DNA from: Accumulibacter sp031732795
GTDB lineage: Bacteria > Pseudomonadota > Gammaproteobacteria > Burkholderiales > Rhodocyclaceae
Direction: 5' to 3'
Length of the DNA: 46,380 bases
Assembly (NCBI GenBank): GCA_031732795.1
Contig: JAVMKC010000011.1
Span: forward strand, 1 to 46,380
Position numbers and translations under genes: made by a program. The stretch's first letter is position 1. Each line of letters starts with the position of its first letter. Below the pieces are notes generated by a model. It saw only the letters and a program-made list of their open reading frames with translations, did not search any database and was not told the origin of the DNA. Positions 31,713 to 39,998 of the stretch are shown here, piece by piece.

Positions 31713-32375
31713 ATGAACATCCGTGCTGGATTGGTTAAGGCAGCGACGAGCATTGCCGCGGGATTGACGTTCTTGGCCCCGGCGCACGCGCTTGCTGAGG
31801 TGCTGTGGTCGGCGGTGCCGCCGTCCACCAATTTATCCCGCGGTGTGCAGGCGGACGCGTCGAACGGCAGCCCCTTGTCTCAATCGTTGTCACCGCTGGC
31901 GGGCCCCGTCGTCATTAGCAAAATCACCTGGTGGGGTTTCTATCAGGACAGCAATGGTGACCCGTTGGCCGACAACACGCCTCCTTATGCCGACGATTTC
32001 GTGGTGACCTTCGGCTCCGGTGTGCCGGTGTCGGCGGCGAACGTGACCAAATCCCTCGATCCCATCGGTGGCGGTAAGCTGCTCACGCAGTATGAGCTAT
32101 CCGGCCTCGCCCTGGCGTTTGCCGCGGCGCCCACGACCCTGGACATCATCAACAACTTCAACGACGGCAATGGCAACAACCTCGCCGACGCAACATGGTT
32201 TTGGCAAGGTACAGAGAGGCTCTCGCGCGCCTACGTCATCGAGGGTGAGCGTGCGAATCAGGTTCCCGAGCCAGTATCGCTGATGTTGCTGGCCCTGGGT
32301 TTGGTCAGCCTGAGCATGGTGCAACGGCAACGGAATAAGCGCGCGTTAAGCGCGTTAGCGATCACGCGTCGTTAG
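31713..32375 (+). CDS. PEP-CTERM sorting domain protein
   Basis: 220 residues. An N-terminal Sec signal peptide (cleavage likely after HALA at about residue 27) is followed by about 155 residues without a domain I recognise (DSNGDPLADNTPPYADDFVV, ANVTKSLDPIGGGK, NNFNDGNGNNLADATWFWQG). The C-terminus is a typical PEP-CTERM tail: VPEP at about residue 184, a hydrophobic helix (VSLMLLALGLVSLSMV) and a basic cluster (QRQRNKR). Such proteins are cut and anchored or released by an exosortase (EpsH/XrtA type) and take part in extracellular matrix and floc formation. GGAG at 31703-31706 supports the ATG. It has its own sigma-54 promoter and a likely terminator, so it forms a one-gene unit. The exosortase itself is not in this window. 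Confidence 0.85.
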   Translation: MNIRAGLVKAATSIAAGLTFLAPAHALAEVLWSAVPPSTNLSRGVQADASNGSPLSQSLSPLAGPVVISKITWWGFYQDSNGDPLADNTPPYADDFVVTFGSGVPVSAANVTKSLDPIGGGKLLTQYELSGLALAFAAAPTTLDIINNFNDGNGNNLADATWFWQGTERLSRAYVIEGERANQVPEPVSLMLLALGLVSLSMVQRQRNKRALSALAITRR

Positions 32376-32498
32376 CCGTTTCCCGCGGGTGGCTGGCTGG
32401 GTTCGGGGACTTTCCCACGGTTTTCCAGGCTGATCCGACCCCCCCCTTACCCGCCCGCACAAAGGCACTCCGCTCGCCAGGACGGATCGAGCGCAACA

Positions 32499-32556
32499 CC
32501 GTGGTGGGGATCGGATGCTCGGCTGAGCATGAAGCTTGATCCGCCACGTCGTTTTT
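32499..32556 (+). terminator. Likely intrinsic terminator after the PEP-CTERM gene
   Basis: A long imperfect stem: CGTGGTGGGGATC (32500-32512) against GATCCGCCACG (32538-32548), with an inner perfect stem ATGCTC-GGCT-GAGCAT (32515-32530), followed by TCGTTTTTC with five Ts at 32552-32556. It lies between convergent genes and could work in both directions. The stem has asymmetric internal loops, so strength is uncertain. Confidence 0.45.
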
Positions 32557-32598
32557 CACGGCAAGCGCCTCATCAGGGACCCCGATCATCGCTCCGGT

Positions 32599-34410
32599 TC
32601 AATAAACGGGTTCGCCGGTCGACTCTTCGCGTTGCTGCAATGCCCACATCTGGGCGTAGTGGCCGGCTGTTTCAAGAAGTTGAGCGTGTGAGCCGCGTTC
32701 GACGATCCGCCCGCCGTCCATGACCAGAATCTGGTCGGCGTTGACGATGGTCGACAGCCGATGGGCGATGACCAGCGTCGTTCGGCCGCGGGCGGCGTTG
32801 TCCAGGCTGGCTTGGATGGCCTGTTCGGTTTTGGAGTCCAGCGCGGAGGTGGCTTCGTCGAAAATCAGCACGGCCGGGTTTTTGAGCAGAGCGCGGGCAA
32901 TCGCCACACGCTGTTTTTCGCCGCCGGAGAGTTTGAGCCCCCGTTCGCCGACCATCGTCCGGTAGCCGTCGGGTAACAGGTCGATGAAAGCGCGTAGTTG
33001 CGCGGCTTCCGCGGCGGCGATGACCTCCTCTTGGCTGGCGCCGGGGCGTCCGTACTCGATGTTGTAGTCAATGGTGTCGTTGAACAGCACGGTGTCCTGC
33101 GGAACGATGCCGATCGCGGCGCGCAGGCTGGTTTGCGTCAGTTGCCGGAGGTCAATGCCGTTGATGCGGATTTCGCCGCCGCTGACGTCATAAAAGCGGT
33201 ACAGCAGACGCGCCAGGGTCGATTTTCCGGAACCGGATTCGCCGACCACGGCTACCGTCTGCCCGGCGGGAATGGCGAAGTCGACGCCGTGGAGAATCTG
33301 TCGATTGGCTTCATACGAGAAATCGACCGCCGCGAAACGGATGTCGACCGGGCCGTCGGGACGGGTGATCGCATCCGGCGCGTCGGCGACTTCCCGGTTG
33401 ACCGCCAGTAAATCGAACATTCGCTCGATATCGGTCATCGACTGGCGGATTTCCCGATAAACGACCCCCAGAAAATTCAGCGGCATGTACAACTGGATCA
33501 GGAAGGCGTTGACCAGTACCAGATCGCCGAGGGTCATCCGGCCATCGACGACGCCGCTGGCCGCTCGCCACATCATCGCCGTCACCCCGCCGGCGATGAT
33601 CAACTGCTGACCGAGATTGAGCCAGGACAGTGACAACTGGCTCTTGGTCGCCGCGTCTTCCCATTTGCCGAGTTGCTCGTCGTAACGCCGTGCTTCGTAA
33701 GCCTCGTTGTTGAAATATTTGACGGTTTCGTAATTGAGCAGCGCGTCCACCGCCCGGGTATTGGCCGCGGAATCGCTTTCATTGACCTGGCGCCGGATGC
33801 CGATTCGCCAGTCGCTGACCTTGACGGTGAACACCACGTAGGCGATCAGTGACAGCACGGTGATCAGGACGAAAGTGTGGTCGTATTTGACCAACAGAAT
33901 CGACAGCACGAGTCCGATTTCGACCAGCGTCGGCAGGATCGAATACAAGGTGAAGCTGATCAAGGTCGAAATCGACCTTGTGCCGCGCTCGATGTCGCGC
34001 GAGACACCGCCGGTCTGCCGCTGCAGATGAAAGCGCAACGATAGTTCGTGCAGATGGCGAAAGACTTCCAGTGCCAGGCGACGCACGGCGTGCTGCGTGA
34101 CACGAGCAAACAACACTTCACGCAATTCGGTGAATAGCGACGTCGAAAAGCGCAGCAGACCGTAAAGCACCAGCAGCAGTGTCGGCAGCACCAACAGCCG
34201 TTGTTCGCCGTTCAGCGAATCGATCATGTCCTTGAAAACCAGCGGCACGGCAACATTGGCGGCTTTGGCGGCAAAGAGACAGCTCAAAGCGAGCAGTACT
34301 CGCCACTTGTATTGCCACAGATAAGGCAGCAGTTTGTTCAGGGTCGGCCAGAAGTGATTGTCGGCAGCCGGGGAGGTGGCCAGCGGGCGGGAAGAAGCGT
34401 AACGACGCAT
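32599..34410 (-). CDS. ABC exporter of the Atm1/HMT1 type (fused membrane and ATPase domains)
   Basis: 603 residues from the ATG at 34410 (MRRYASS). The N-terminal half has six membrane helices starting at FWPTLNKLLPYLW. The stretch AVRRLALEVFRHLHELSLRF followed by HLQRQTGGVSRDIERGTR is diagnostic of the Atm1/HMT1 group, which exports glutathione-linked or persulfide compounds from the cytoplasm and supports iron-sulfur cluster and metal balance. The C-terminal half has Walker A GESGSGKST, Q-loop IGIVPQDTVLFNDTI, signature LSGGEKQRVAIARAL, Walker B VLIFDEATSALD and the H-loop VIAHRLST. The frame stays open upstream to 34635, but that part is not family-like and runs into the antisense of the cobalamin riboswitch, so I prefer 34410. 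It lies divergent to the B12 operon. It could be mistaken for a type I exporter of the giant protein, but it lacks that group's features. Confidence 0.88.
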   Translation of the reverse strand: MRRYASSRPLATSPAADNHFWPTLNKLLPYLWQYKWRVLLALSCLFAAKAANVAVPLVFKDMIDSLNGEQRLLVLPTLLLVLYGLLRFSTSLFTELREVLFARVTQHAVRRLALEVFRHLHELSLRFHLQRQTGGVSRDIERGTRSISTLISFTLYSILPTLVEIGLVLSILLVKYDHTFVLITVLSLIAYVVFTVKVSDWRIGIRRQVNESDSAANTRAVDALLNYETVKYFNNEAYEARRYDEQLGKWEDAATKSQLSLSWLNLGQQLIIAGGVTAMMWRAASGVVDGRMTLGDLVLVNAFLIQLYMPLNFLGVVYREIRQSMTDIERMFDLLAVNREVADAPDAITRPDGPVDIRFAAVDFSYEANRQILHGVDFAIPAGQTVAVVGESGSGKSTLARLLYRFYDVSGGEIRINGIDLRQLTQTSLRAAIGIVPQDTVLFNDTIDYNIEYGRPGASQEEVIAAAEAAQLRAFIDLLPDGYRTMVGERGLKLSGGEKQRVAIARALLKNPAVLIFDEATSALDSKTEQAIQASLDNAARGRTTLVIAHRLSTIVNADQILVMDGGRIVERGSHAQLLETAGHYAQMWALQQREESTGEPVY

Positions 34411-34582
34411 GCGGTTTTCGAAATCGAGAGGACGAGGGTGGCAGTATGCCTTGTCCGGCGGGCTGCGGAGCAGTCTCCGAGACCGATCGCGCGCAAAGCG
34501 CATCCCGACCGGTTCGGCAGCGGCAATTCTCCAGCTTGCCAGCCCACGGCCGGCGGCGTATCCTTCAAGCCTTGTTCGATCA

Positions 34583-34766
34583 AGGTTCCCCGTCGTGCTG
34601 CCGTGCGGCGGGGTGAAACGGGAAGTCCGGTGCAACTGATGTGACCCATCAGCGAGTCCGGCGCAGCCCCCGCTGCTGTAAGCCTGACGAATCTGCCACT
34701 ACGCCACTGCGCTTGCGCGGGAAGGTGGGCCGAGGAGGACGAAGGCGAGCCAGAAGACCGGCCTGA
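34583..34766 (+). promoter_or_regulatory. Cobalamin riboswitch
   Basis: All marks of the AdoCbl-type aptamer are present in order: GGTGAAACGGGAAG (34611-34624), TCCGGTGC, then TCCGGCGCAGCCCCCGC, TGTAAGC, GCCACTGCGC, GGGAAGGTGGGCC and the B12 box GCGAGCCAGAAGACCGGCC (34745-34763). It reads toward cbiM, whose ATG is 170 bases further on. Binding of adenosylcobalamin should switch off the operon. The aptamer core looks intact. The leader behind it contains a small stem ACCTC-N6-GAGGT (34784-34799), which could be part of the switch; that is a guess. Confidence 0.93.
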
Positions 34767-34936
34767 TCGATTGTTTGGCATGACCTCGGGGATGAGGTTC
34801 GGCCGGCGATCAGATGCGTGTGCCTGGGTCTGTCACGAAGGTGGTTCCGCCAGTTCTTGCCGCGCGTCGTTCTCCCGTTCCGTTGATCTCCTGTGGTTGT
34901 GCCGAGGTTTTTGCCGCACTCAACCAGGGAGTTGTC

Positions 34937-35563
34937 ATGCATATCGAACCGGGTTTCGTTTCCTCCGCCAAAATTTTTGCCGCCAATGCCACGGCCATCG
35001 CGCTGTTGGCCAGCCAGGGTGCTCACCTGATCAGGCGGCCGCCGTTGATCGTCCGCACGGTGCTGGCGTCGATTTTTTTCAGCATTTTCATGCAATTGTT
35101 CCACGTGCCGGCCGGCCCGTCCGAGCTGCATTTCGTCGGCGCGATGCCGATTTACCTGGCGCGCGGGTTTATTCCCACGCTGTTCGGTTTTGCCCTCGGT
35201 CCGCTGTTGCAGGGCCTGTTGTTCAATCCGGCTGATCTCGTTCATCTTGGTGTCAATGCCTTGTCGCTGATCGTTCCGCTGTGCATGGTTCACGCCACGC
35301 TTGGCCGGCGTCTGCAGAATCTCGACGTCAGGACGATCATCAAGCTCGACGCCGCCTATTACAGCGGCGTCACCCTGATGGTCGGCTTCTGGCTGGCGAT
35401 CGGCGAAGTGGCGACGCCGCTCGCCGCCTGGGCGACTTTCGCCGCCGCCTATGGCGCGCTGGTGATCGTCGAACCGCTGTTCAGCTGGCTGGTGCTCAGG
35501 ACGCTGGCTCGTGTCAAAGGTCACGCCGCCGTCCGTTTCTGCTTCGACCTGCGCCTCGCCTGA
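34937..35563 (+). CDS. cbiM: CbiM-type cobalt ECF transporter membrane protein
   Basis: 208 residues from the ATG with AGGGAG at 34926-34931. The protein begins MHIEPG; in CbiM/NikM proteins the N-terminal Met-His is part of the metal site. A further His in ELHFVGAMP could be another ligand. The rest is membrane helices (LIRRPPLIVRTVLASIFFSI, ARGFIPTLFGFALGPLLQG and others). It is the substrate-binding membrane part of an energy-coupling factor importer, bringing Co2+ for corrin synthesis. CbiN, CbiQ and CbiO are not in the window, so it must work with partners encoded elsewhere or in a reduced form. First gene under the B12 riboswitch. The longer frame from 34814 overlaps the leader and is not needed. 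Confidence 0.8.
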   Translation: MHIEPGFVSSAKIFAANATAIALLASQGAHLIRRPPLIVRTVLASIFFSIFMQLFHVPAGPSELHFVGAMPIYLARGFIPTLFGFALGPLLQGLLFNPADLVHLGVNALSLIVPLCMVHATLGRRLQNLDVRTIIKLDAAYYSGVTLMVGFWLAIGEVATPLAAWATFAAAYGALVIVEPLFSWLVLRTLARVKGHAAVRFCFDLRLA

Positions 35564-35567
35564 CATC

Positions 35568-36878
35568 ATGCCGGGCCAGGTCTGGTTCGTCGGCGCCGGT
35601 CCTGGCGACCCCGAACTGATCACCGTCAAGGGTCGTGCCCTGCTCGAAAAGGCCGGCGCGATCCTGTTCGCGGGTTCGCTGGTCGATGTCGCGGCGACAC
35701 GTTACGCGCGAGCGGACTGTGTCATTCGCGACTCGAAGGACATGACGCTGGAGGAAATGAGCGCATGGCTGCTCGCCGCGGTGGCGCATCACGCTACCGT
35801 CGTCCGCCTGCAGACCGGCGATCCCGGCTTGTACGGCGCGCTGATCGAGATGACGCGGCCGCTGACCGCCGCCGGTATCGGCTGGGCCGTGGTGCCGGGA
35901 GTCTCGTCGGCGATGGCGGCGATGGCGGCGGCCGGTGAGACGCTGACTCTGCCGGAAGTGACGCAGACGGTGATCCTGACTCGCGTTGCCGGGCGTACGC
36001 CGATGCCTGCCGGCGAAGATCTCGCCGCGCTGGCCTCGCACCACACGACGCTGTGCATCTATCTGTCGATCACCTTGCTGCGCGAGGTCCAGCGGGCATT
36101 GCGCGCTGCTGGCTGGGCCGAACACGCGCCGGTGCTGATGGACGCCGGACTCGACCATGCGGCGGCAGCGACCCCGGCCGGCGCACGGGTGATCGTCCTG
36201 CCGTTCATTCTCAACACCGCCGGCCACGTCAAGGACGACATTCCCGGCGCCGTCGCCGCGGCGCGTCAGCGCCACCCGGACACCGATTTCGTCTGCGCAC
36301 CACCGCTGGGTCTGGGCCGTGAAATCCTGACCGTCGTCGAGCGTCGCCTCGACGACTCGCTGCGCGCGCTGGCCGTGCCCGATCCGCGCACCACCGGCAT
36401 CGTCCTGCTCGGCCGTGGTTCGTCCGACAGCGAGGCCAACAGCGAGATGGCCAAGCTCGCGCGCTGGGTGTACGAAGCGCGCGAGCACGATCTGGTCGAT
36501 ATTGCCTTCACCGGCATTACCCACCCGCGCCTCGAACTCGTCGTCCAGCGCCAGGTGCGGCTCGGCATGACCCAGATCGTCGTGCAGCCGGTCTACCTCT
36601 TTGCCGGCGTCTTGATCGAGCGCATCGAAGCGCAACTGGCCCGGCTCGAAAAAACCTATCCGCAGATCAGCTTCGCGCACGGCTCGTATTTCGGCTTCGA
36701 CGACGAAATGTTCGAACTGCTCGAAAAACGCACGATTCAGGCGAGGGACGGCAAAGCCCCGCTCCGGCTGCTCTGCGACGGCTGCCTCTACCGCCAGGCC
36801 CACGGTTTCGCGCCTGTGCACGCTCATCACGTGATTCCCCCATGCGACGGACACACTCATGACCCTGCCCACGCCTGA
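35568..36878 (+). CDS. Chimera of precorrin-4 C11-methyltransferase (CobM/CbiF) and CbiX cobaltochelatase
   Basis: 436 residues, start four bases after cbiM. Residues 1 to about 190 are CobM/CbiF: WFVGAGPGDPELIT, FAGSLV, LQTGDPGLYGAL, VPGVSSAMAAMAAAGETLTL, LPEVTQTVILTRVAGRTPMP, and LCIYLSITLLREVQ. The last ~60 residues of that methyltransferase are absent. From about residue 200 the protein is CbiX: RVIVLPFILNTAGHVKDDIP, VCAPPLGLG, VLLGRGSSDSEANSEMAKLA, VQPVYLFAGVLIERI, then a Cys-x2-Cys and a His-rich tail. CbiX here lacks about 75 N-terminal residues, including the GHGS motif with a metal-binding His. A natural fusion would not normally drop both inner ends, so an in-frame deletion joining two genes, real or from assembly, is likely. 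Both activities are doubtful. The stop overlaps cobH by 20 bases. Confidence 0.8.
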   Translation: MPGQVWFVGAGPGDPELITVKGRALLEKAGAILFAGSLVDVAATRYARADCVIRDSKDMTLEEMSAWLLAAVAHHATVVRLQTGDPGLYGALIEMTRPLTAAGIGWAVVPGVSSAMAAMAAAGETLTLPEVTQTVILTRVAGRTPMPAGEDLAALASHHTTLCIYLSITLLREVQRALRAAGWAEHAPVLMDAGLDHAAAATPAGARVIVLPFILNTAGHVKDDIPGAVAAARQRHPDTDFVCAPPLGLGREILTVVERRLDDSLRALAVPDPRTTGIVLLGRGSSDSEANSEMAKLARWVYEAREHDLVDIAFTGITHPRLELVVQRQVRLGMTQIVVQPVYLFAGVLIERIEAQLARLEKTYPQISFAHGSYFGFDDEMFELLEKRTIQARDGKAPLRLLCDGCLYRQAHGFAPVHAHHVIPPCDGHTHDPAHA

Positions 36879-37548
36879 CACTCCGGTGACCCTCCACCAC
36901 ACGGCCACCGGCCGGGCGATCGAACGCGATTCTTTCGCCACCATCGATCGCGAAGCCGGGCCACACGCTTACACCGCGGAACAGTGGCCGATCGTCCGCC
37001 GGCTGATCCATTCCTCCGGCGACTTCGAATTCAACGGCCTGAGCGAATTCCATCCAGACGCCGTGGACGCCGGTGTTACGGCGGTTATGCGCGGCCAGAC
37101 GGCGATCGTCGCCGACGTCGGCATGATCGTCGCCGGTCTGTCGAAGACGCAGCTCGCTCACTTCGACATGGTGGCCCACCAGTTCATCGACGATCCGGGG
37201 CTGATCGACAAAGCGCGCGCCGAGGGAACGACGATCGCCGTCCAGGCGATGCGCCATGCCCACGCTGCGGGGCTGCTCGACGACGCGCTGATCGGTATCG
37301 GCAATGCGCCGACTGCGCTGATCGAGACCATTCGTCTGATCCGTGAAGCCGGCGCGCGGCCGGCGCTGGTGATCGGCATGCCGGTCGGCTTTGTCTCGGC
37401 CGCCGAATCGAAAACACTGCTGTCTACGGTGTCCGACGTTCCGTAGCTCACCTGCCGTGGCCGCAAGGGTGGCTCGACGCTGGTGGTCGCGGCGCTGCAT
37501 GCGTTGATGGCGCTTGCCGAGACCCGGCAACTGTGTCGGACGGCCTGA
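36859..37548 (+). pseudogene. cobH: Precorrin-8X methylmutase CobH/CbiC with in-frame amber codon
   Basis: The frame is that of CobH/CbiC, which moves the C11 methyl group to C12 to give (cobalt-)hydrogenobyrinate. Visible: RRLIHSSGDFEFNG with the catalytic His, FHPDAVDAG, VADVGMIVAGLSK, IGIGNAPTAL and IGMPVGFVSAAESK. After STVSDVP there is a TAG at 37444-37446, and the same frame then continues LTCRGRKGGSTLVVAALHAL to a TGA at 37546-37548. Family members read VP-(Y/F)-(L/I)-T-x-RGRKGGS here, so TAG most simply comes from TAC or TAT (Tyr). The product as written is 195 residues and lacks the RGRKGGS motif and last helix; the restored one would be 229. Could be a sequencing error. Confidence 0.85.
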
Positions 37549-37557
37549 ACGCCATTG

Positions 37558-38721
37558 ATGAACGCCGTCGATAAAATCCGCAAGAGCACGCCGGTTCGCC
37601 GACGCGGCGGCCGCACGGGTTTCACGACCGGCGCCTGCTCGGCCGCGGCGGCGAAGGCCGCGGCCTTGGGACTGGTCGGCGGTCGGGTTCCCGAACTCGT
37701 CGATTGCCGGCTGGCCAACGGTCGAATCGTTCGCTTCACCGTGGAAGAAGGCCGGGTCGAGGCCGATACGGCGCATGCCGTGGTGGTCAAAGACGCCGGC
37801 GACGATCCAGACGCCACCCACGGCGCGCGCTTGACCGCCGACGTGCGACGACTGGCCGGCATGGCCGGCCGGATCACTCTGCGCGGCGGTCCTGGTGTCG
37901 GTCTGGTGACGAAGGAAGGGCTCGGACTGCCTCCCGGCGAGGCGGCGATCAACCCGGTACCACGACAGAATATCGCCGACAACGTGCGCGACGCCGTCGC
38001 GGGCAGCACGCTGCTCGAACACGACGGTCTCGAGGTGATGATCTCGGTGCCCGGCGGTGAGGAAATGGCCAAAAAGACCCTCAATGCCCGGCTCGGCATT
38101 CTCGGCGGCATCTCGATCCTTGGCACCACCGGAATCGTCAAACCCTACTCGACCGCCGCTTTTCGCGCCAGCGTCGTCCAGGGCGTACAGGTCGCGGCGG
38201 CGCAGCATCAGTCGGTGGTGGTCTTCACCACCGGCGGCCGGACCGAGAAATGCGCCATGCGCGCCTACCCCGAACTCGCCGAAGCCTGTTTCGTGCAGAT
38301 GGGCGACTTCGTGAAAGCGGCCTTCGACGCCGCACGGAAATGCGGCATCCGCCGCGTCATCCTCGGAGCGATGGTCGGCAAACTGACCAAGATCGCGCAG
38401 GGACTGGCGGTCACGCATGCCTGGCGGCAGGAAATCGATCGTGAGCTGCTGGTCGCCGCGGCGCGTGACGCCGGCGCCACCGCCGAATTGCAGTTGGCGA
38501 TCGGCGCCGCCGAAACCGGCCGCTTCGCCGCCGAAAAGCTCGCCAGACTCGGGCTGACGGTGCCCTTTCACCGCGCGCTGGCTGTGCGGGCCTGGCGCTC
38601 ATTACAAGCACGCTATCCCGGCGCCTTCGCGTTGGAAATCCTGGTCTGCGATTTCGCAGGTCAGCCGATCCTGACCCTGGGCGACGACGAGGCGCGCGTC
38701 GCTGCTGGAGCGATGAAATGA
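37558..38721 (+). CDS. cbiD: Cobalt-precorrin-5B C1-methyltransferase CbiD
   Basis: 387 residues. GRTGFTTGACSAAAAKAA at about residues 20-37 is the CbiD signature; GGPGVGLVTKEGLGLPPGEA, INPVPRQNI, EVMISVPGGEEMAKKTLN and RLGILGGISILGTTGIVKP follow. It methylates C1 during anaerobic ring contraction, the reaction done by CobF in the aerobic route, so it marks the cobalt-early pathway. I start at the ATG at 37558; a TTG directly before it (37555) is possible. It begins nine bases after the end of the broken cobH frame and its stop overlaps cobL (ATGA). Confidence 0.93.
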   Translation: MNAVDKIRKSTPVRRRGGRTGFTTGACSAAAAKAAALGLVGGRVPELVDCRLANGRIVRFTVEEGRVEADTAHAVVVKDAGDDPDATHGARLTADVRRLAGMAGRITLRGGPGVGLVTKEGLGLPPGEAAINPVPRQNIADNVRDAVAGSTLLEHDGLEVMISVPGGEEMAKKTLNARLGILGGISILGTTGIVKPYSTAAFRASVVQGVQVAAAQHQSVVVFTTGGRTEKCAMRAYPELAEACFVQMGDFVKAAFDAARKCGIRRVILGAMVGKLTKIAQGLAVTHAWRQEIDRELLVAAARDAGATAELQLAIGAAETGRFAAEKLARLGLTVPFHRALAVRAWRSLQARYPGAFALEILVCDFAGQPILTLGDDEARVAAGAMK

Positions 38722-39998
38722 GCCAATGTCACATCATCGGCGTGCATGGCAACGGCGTCGTCATGCCGGGTAGCTCACCGGAGGACTTTTTCCGCGCGAT
38801 CGCGCTCGTCATCGGCGCGCCGCACCAACTGCACGGCGTCGCGCGCTGGCTCGGCGAAGCCACCGAAACCCGCGATCCGACGGGACGTTTGGGCGAGGTC
38901 GCCGCCTGGGTGCGCGAGGCTCTCGACGGCGAGCGCGCCGTTGCCGTGCTCGCCACCGGTGATCCGCTGTGCTTCGGCATCGCCGGTCCGCTGATCGACG
39001 AGCTCGGCCGCGAACGGGTGACGGTCTGGCCTCACCTCTCCAGCCTGCAACTCGCGGCAGCGCGGCTGGGCCTGCCCTGGCAAGGCGCCAGGCTCGTTTC
39101 GGTGCATGCGGCCGACTCCGGCGAGTGGGCGCCGGGGGCGCCTCACGACCATGGGCTGACGCCGCTGATCCGCGCCATCGCCCGTCACGACACGCTGCTG
39201 TGTCTGACGTCGCCGGCCAACGATCCGGGGCGCATCGCGAGACTGCTGCTCGCTGCCGGACTCGGCGAGACGTTCCGGATCGACGTCGCGGCGCGGCTCG
39301 CGTCTCCCGACGAAGCGGTATTTGCCGATCTGACGCCCGCCGAGGTCGCTCGATGCCGCTTTCCGCAACCGAACGTCGTCGCCTTGCGACGCGTACGACC
39401 GCGCGCGCGGCGGCCGCTCTTCGGTTACGAGGACGACGAGTACGTCCAGCGGCAACCCGAAAAAGGACTGCTGACCAAACTCGAAGTGCGCGCCGTGTCG
39501 CTGGCCAAGCTGCGCCTGACGCCGACGGACATCGTTTGGGACATCGGCGCCGGTGCCGGCACGGTCGGCCTGGAAGCCGCGCGCCTGTGCGTGGACGGCC
39601 ACGTCTATGCCATCGAGAAAAACGCCGCCGACTGCGCCAACGCCCGCGAAAACGCCCGCCGCCTGGAGGTCTTCAACTACACGCTGGTCGAAGGCCGGGC
39701 GCCCGAACACCTCGCCGATTGGCCGGACCCCGACGCGGTGTTCATCGGTGGCTCGGCTGGCGAATTGCCGGCACTGATCGTGCTGGCTCTCTCCCGTTTG
39801 AAATCGGGCGGCCGGCTGGTGATGAACTTCGTCACTGTCGAAAACCTGTCCACCGCCACCGCCGTGCTGCAGTTCGTCGGCGCACGCTGGCAAATCGTCC
39901 AGTTGTCGGCGGCGCGCAGCCAGCCGATTATCGACCTGCACCGGCTCGCTGCGCAAAACCCGGTGTGGATCGTCATTGCCACCAAGGAGCTCTCATGA
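38718..39998 (+). CDS. cobL: Precorrin-6Y C5,15-methyltransferase (decarboxylating), CbiE-CbiT fusion
   Basis: 426 residues with two domains. Residues 1 to about 215 form the CbiE type tetrapyrrole methylase (CHIIGVHGNG, VAVLATGDPLCFGIAG, PHLSSLQLAAARLGLPW). Residues about 235-426 form CbiT, a Rossmann-type methylase: GLLTKLEVRAVSLAKLRL, DIVWDIGAGAGTVGLEAARL (SAM site) and DPDAVFIGGSAGELP. It adds methyl groups at C5 and C15 and removes the C12 acetate carboxyl. Fused CbiET/CobL is common in proteobacteria. Both SAM sites look intact. Overlaps cbiD upstream and cobI downstream, each by four bases. Confidence 0.92.
   Translation: MSQCHIIGVHGNGVVMPGSSPEDFFRAIALVIGAPHQLHGVARWLGEATETRDPTGRLGEVAAWVREALDGERAVAVLATGDPLCFGIAGPLIDELGRERVTVWPHLSSLQLAAARLGLPWQGARLVSVHAADSGEWAPGAPHDHGLTPLIRAIARHDTLLCLTSPANDPGRIARLLLAAGLGETFRIDVAARLASPDEAVFADLTPAEVARCRFPQPNVVALRRVRPRARRPLFGYEDDEYVQRQPEKGLLTKLEVRAVSLAKLRLTPTDIVWDIGAGAGTVGLEAARLCVDGHVYAIEKNAADCANARENARRLEVFNYTLVEGRAPEHLADWPDPDAVFIGGSAGELPALIVLALSRLKSGGRLVMNFVTVENLSTATAVLQFVGARWQIVQLSAARSQPIIDLHRLAAQNPVWIVIATKELS

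Noticed and set aside
34411..34635. N-terminal extension of the Atm1-type exporter
   Set aside because: The extra 75 residues are Arg-rich, not family-like, and run into the antisense of the riboswitch.
36667..38571. 634-codon open frame on the minus strand
   Set aside because: Runs opposite three corrin genes and has no recognisable domain.
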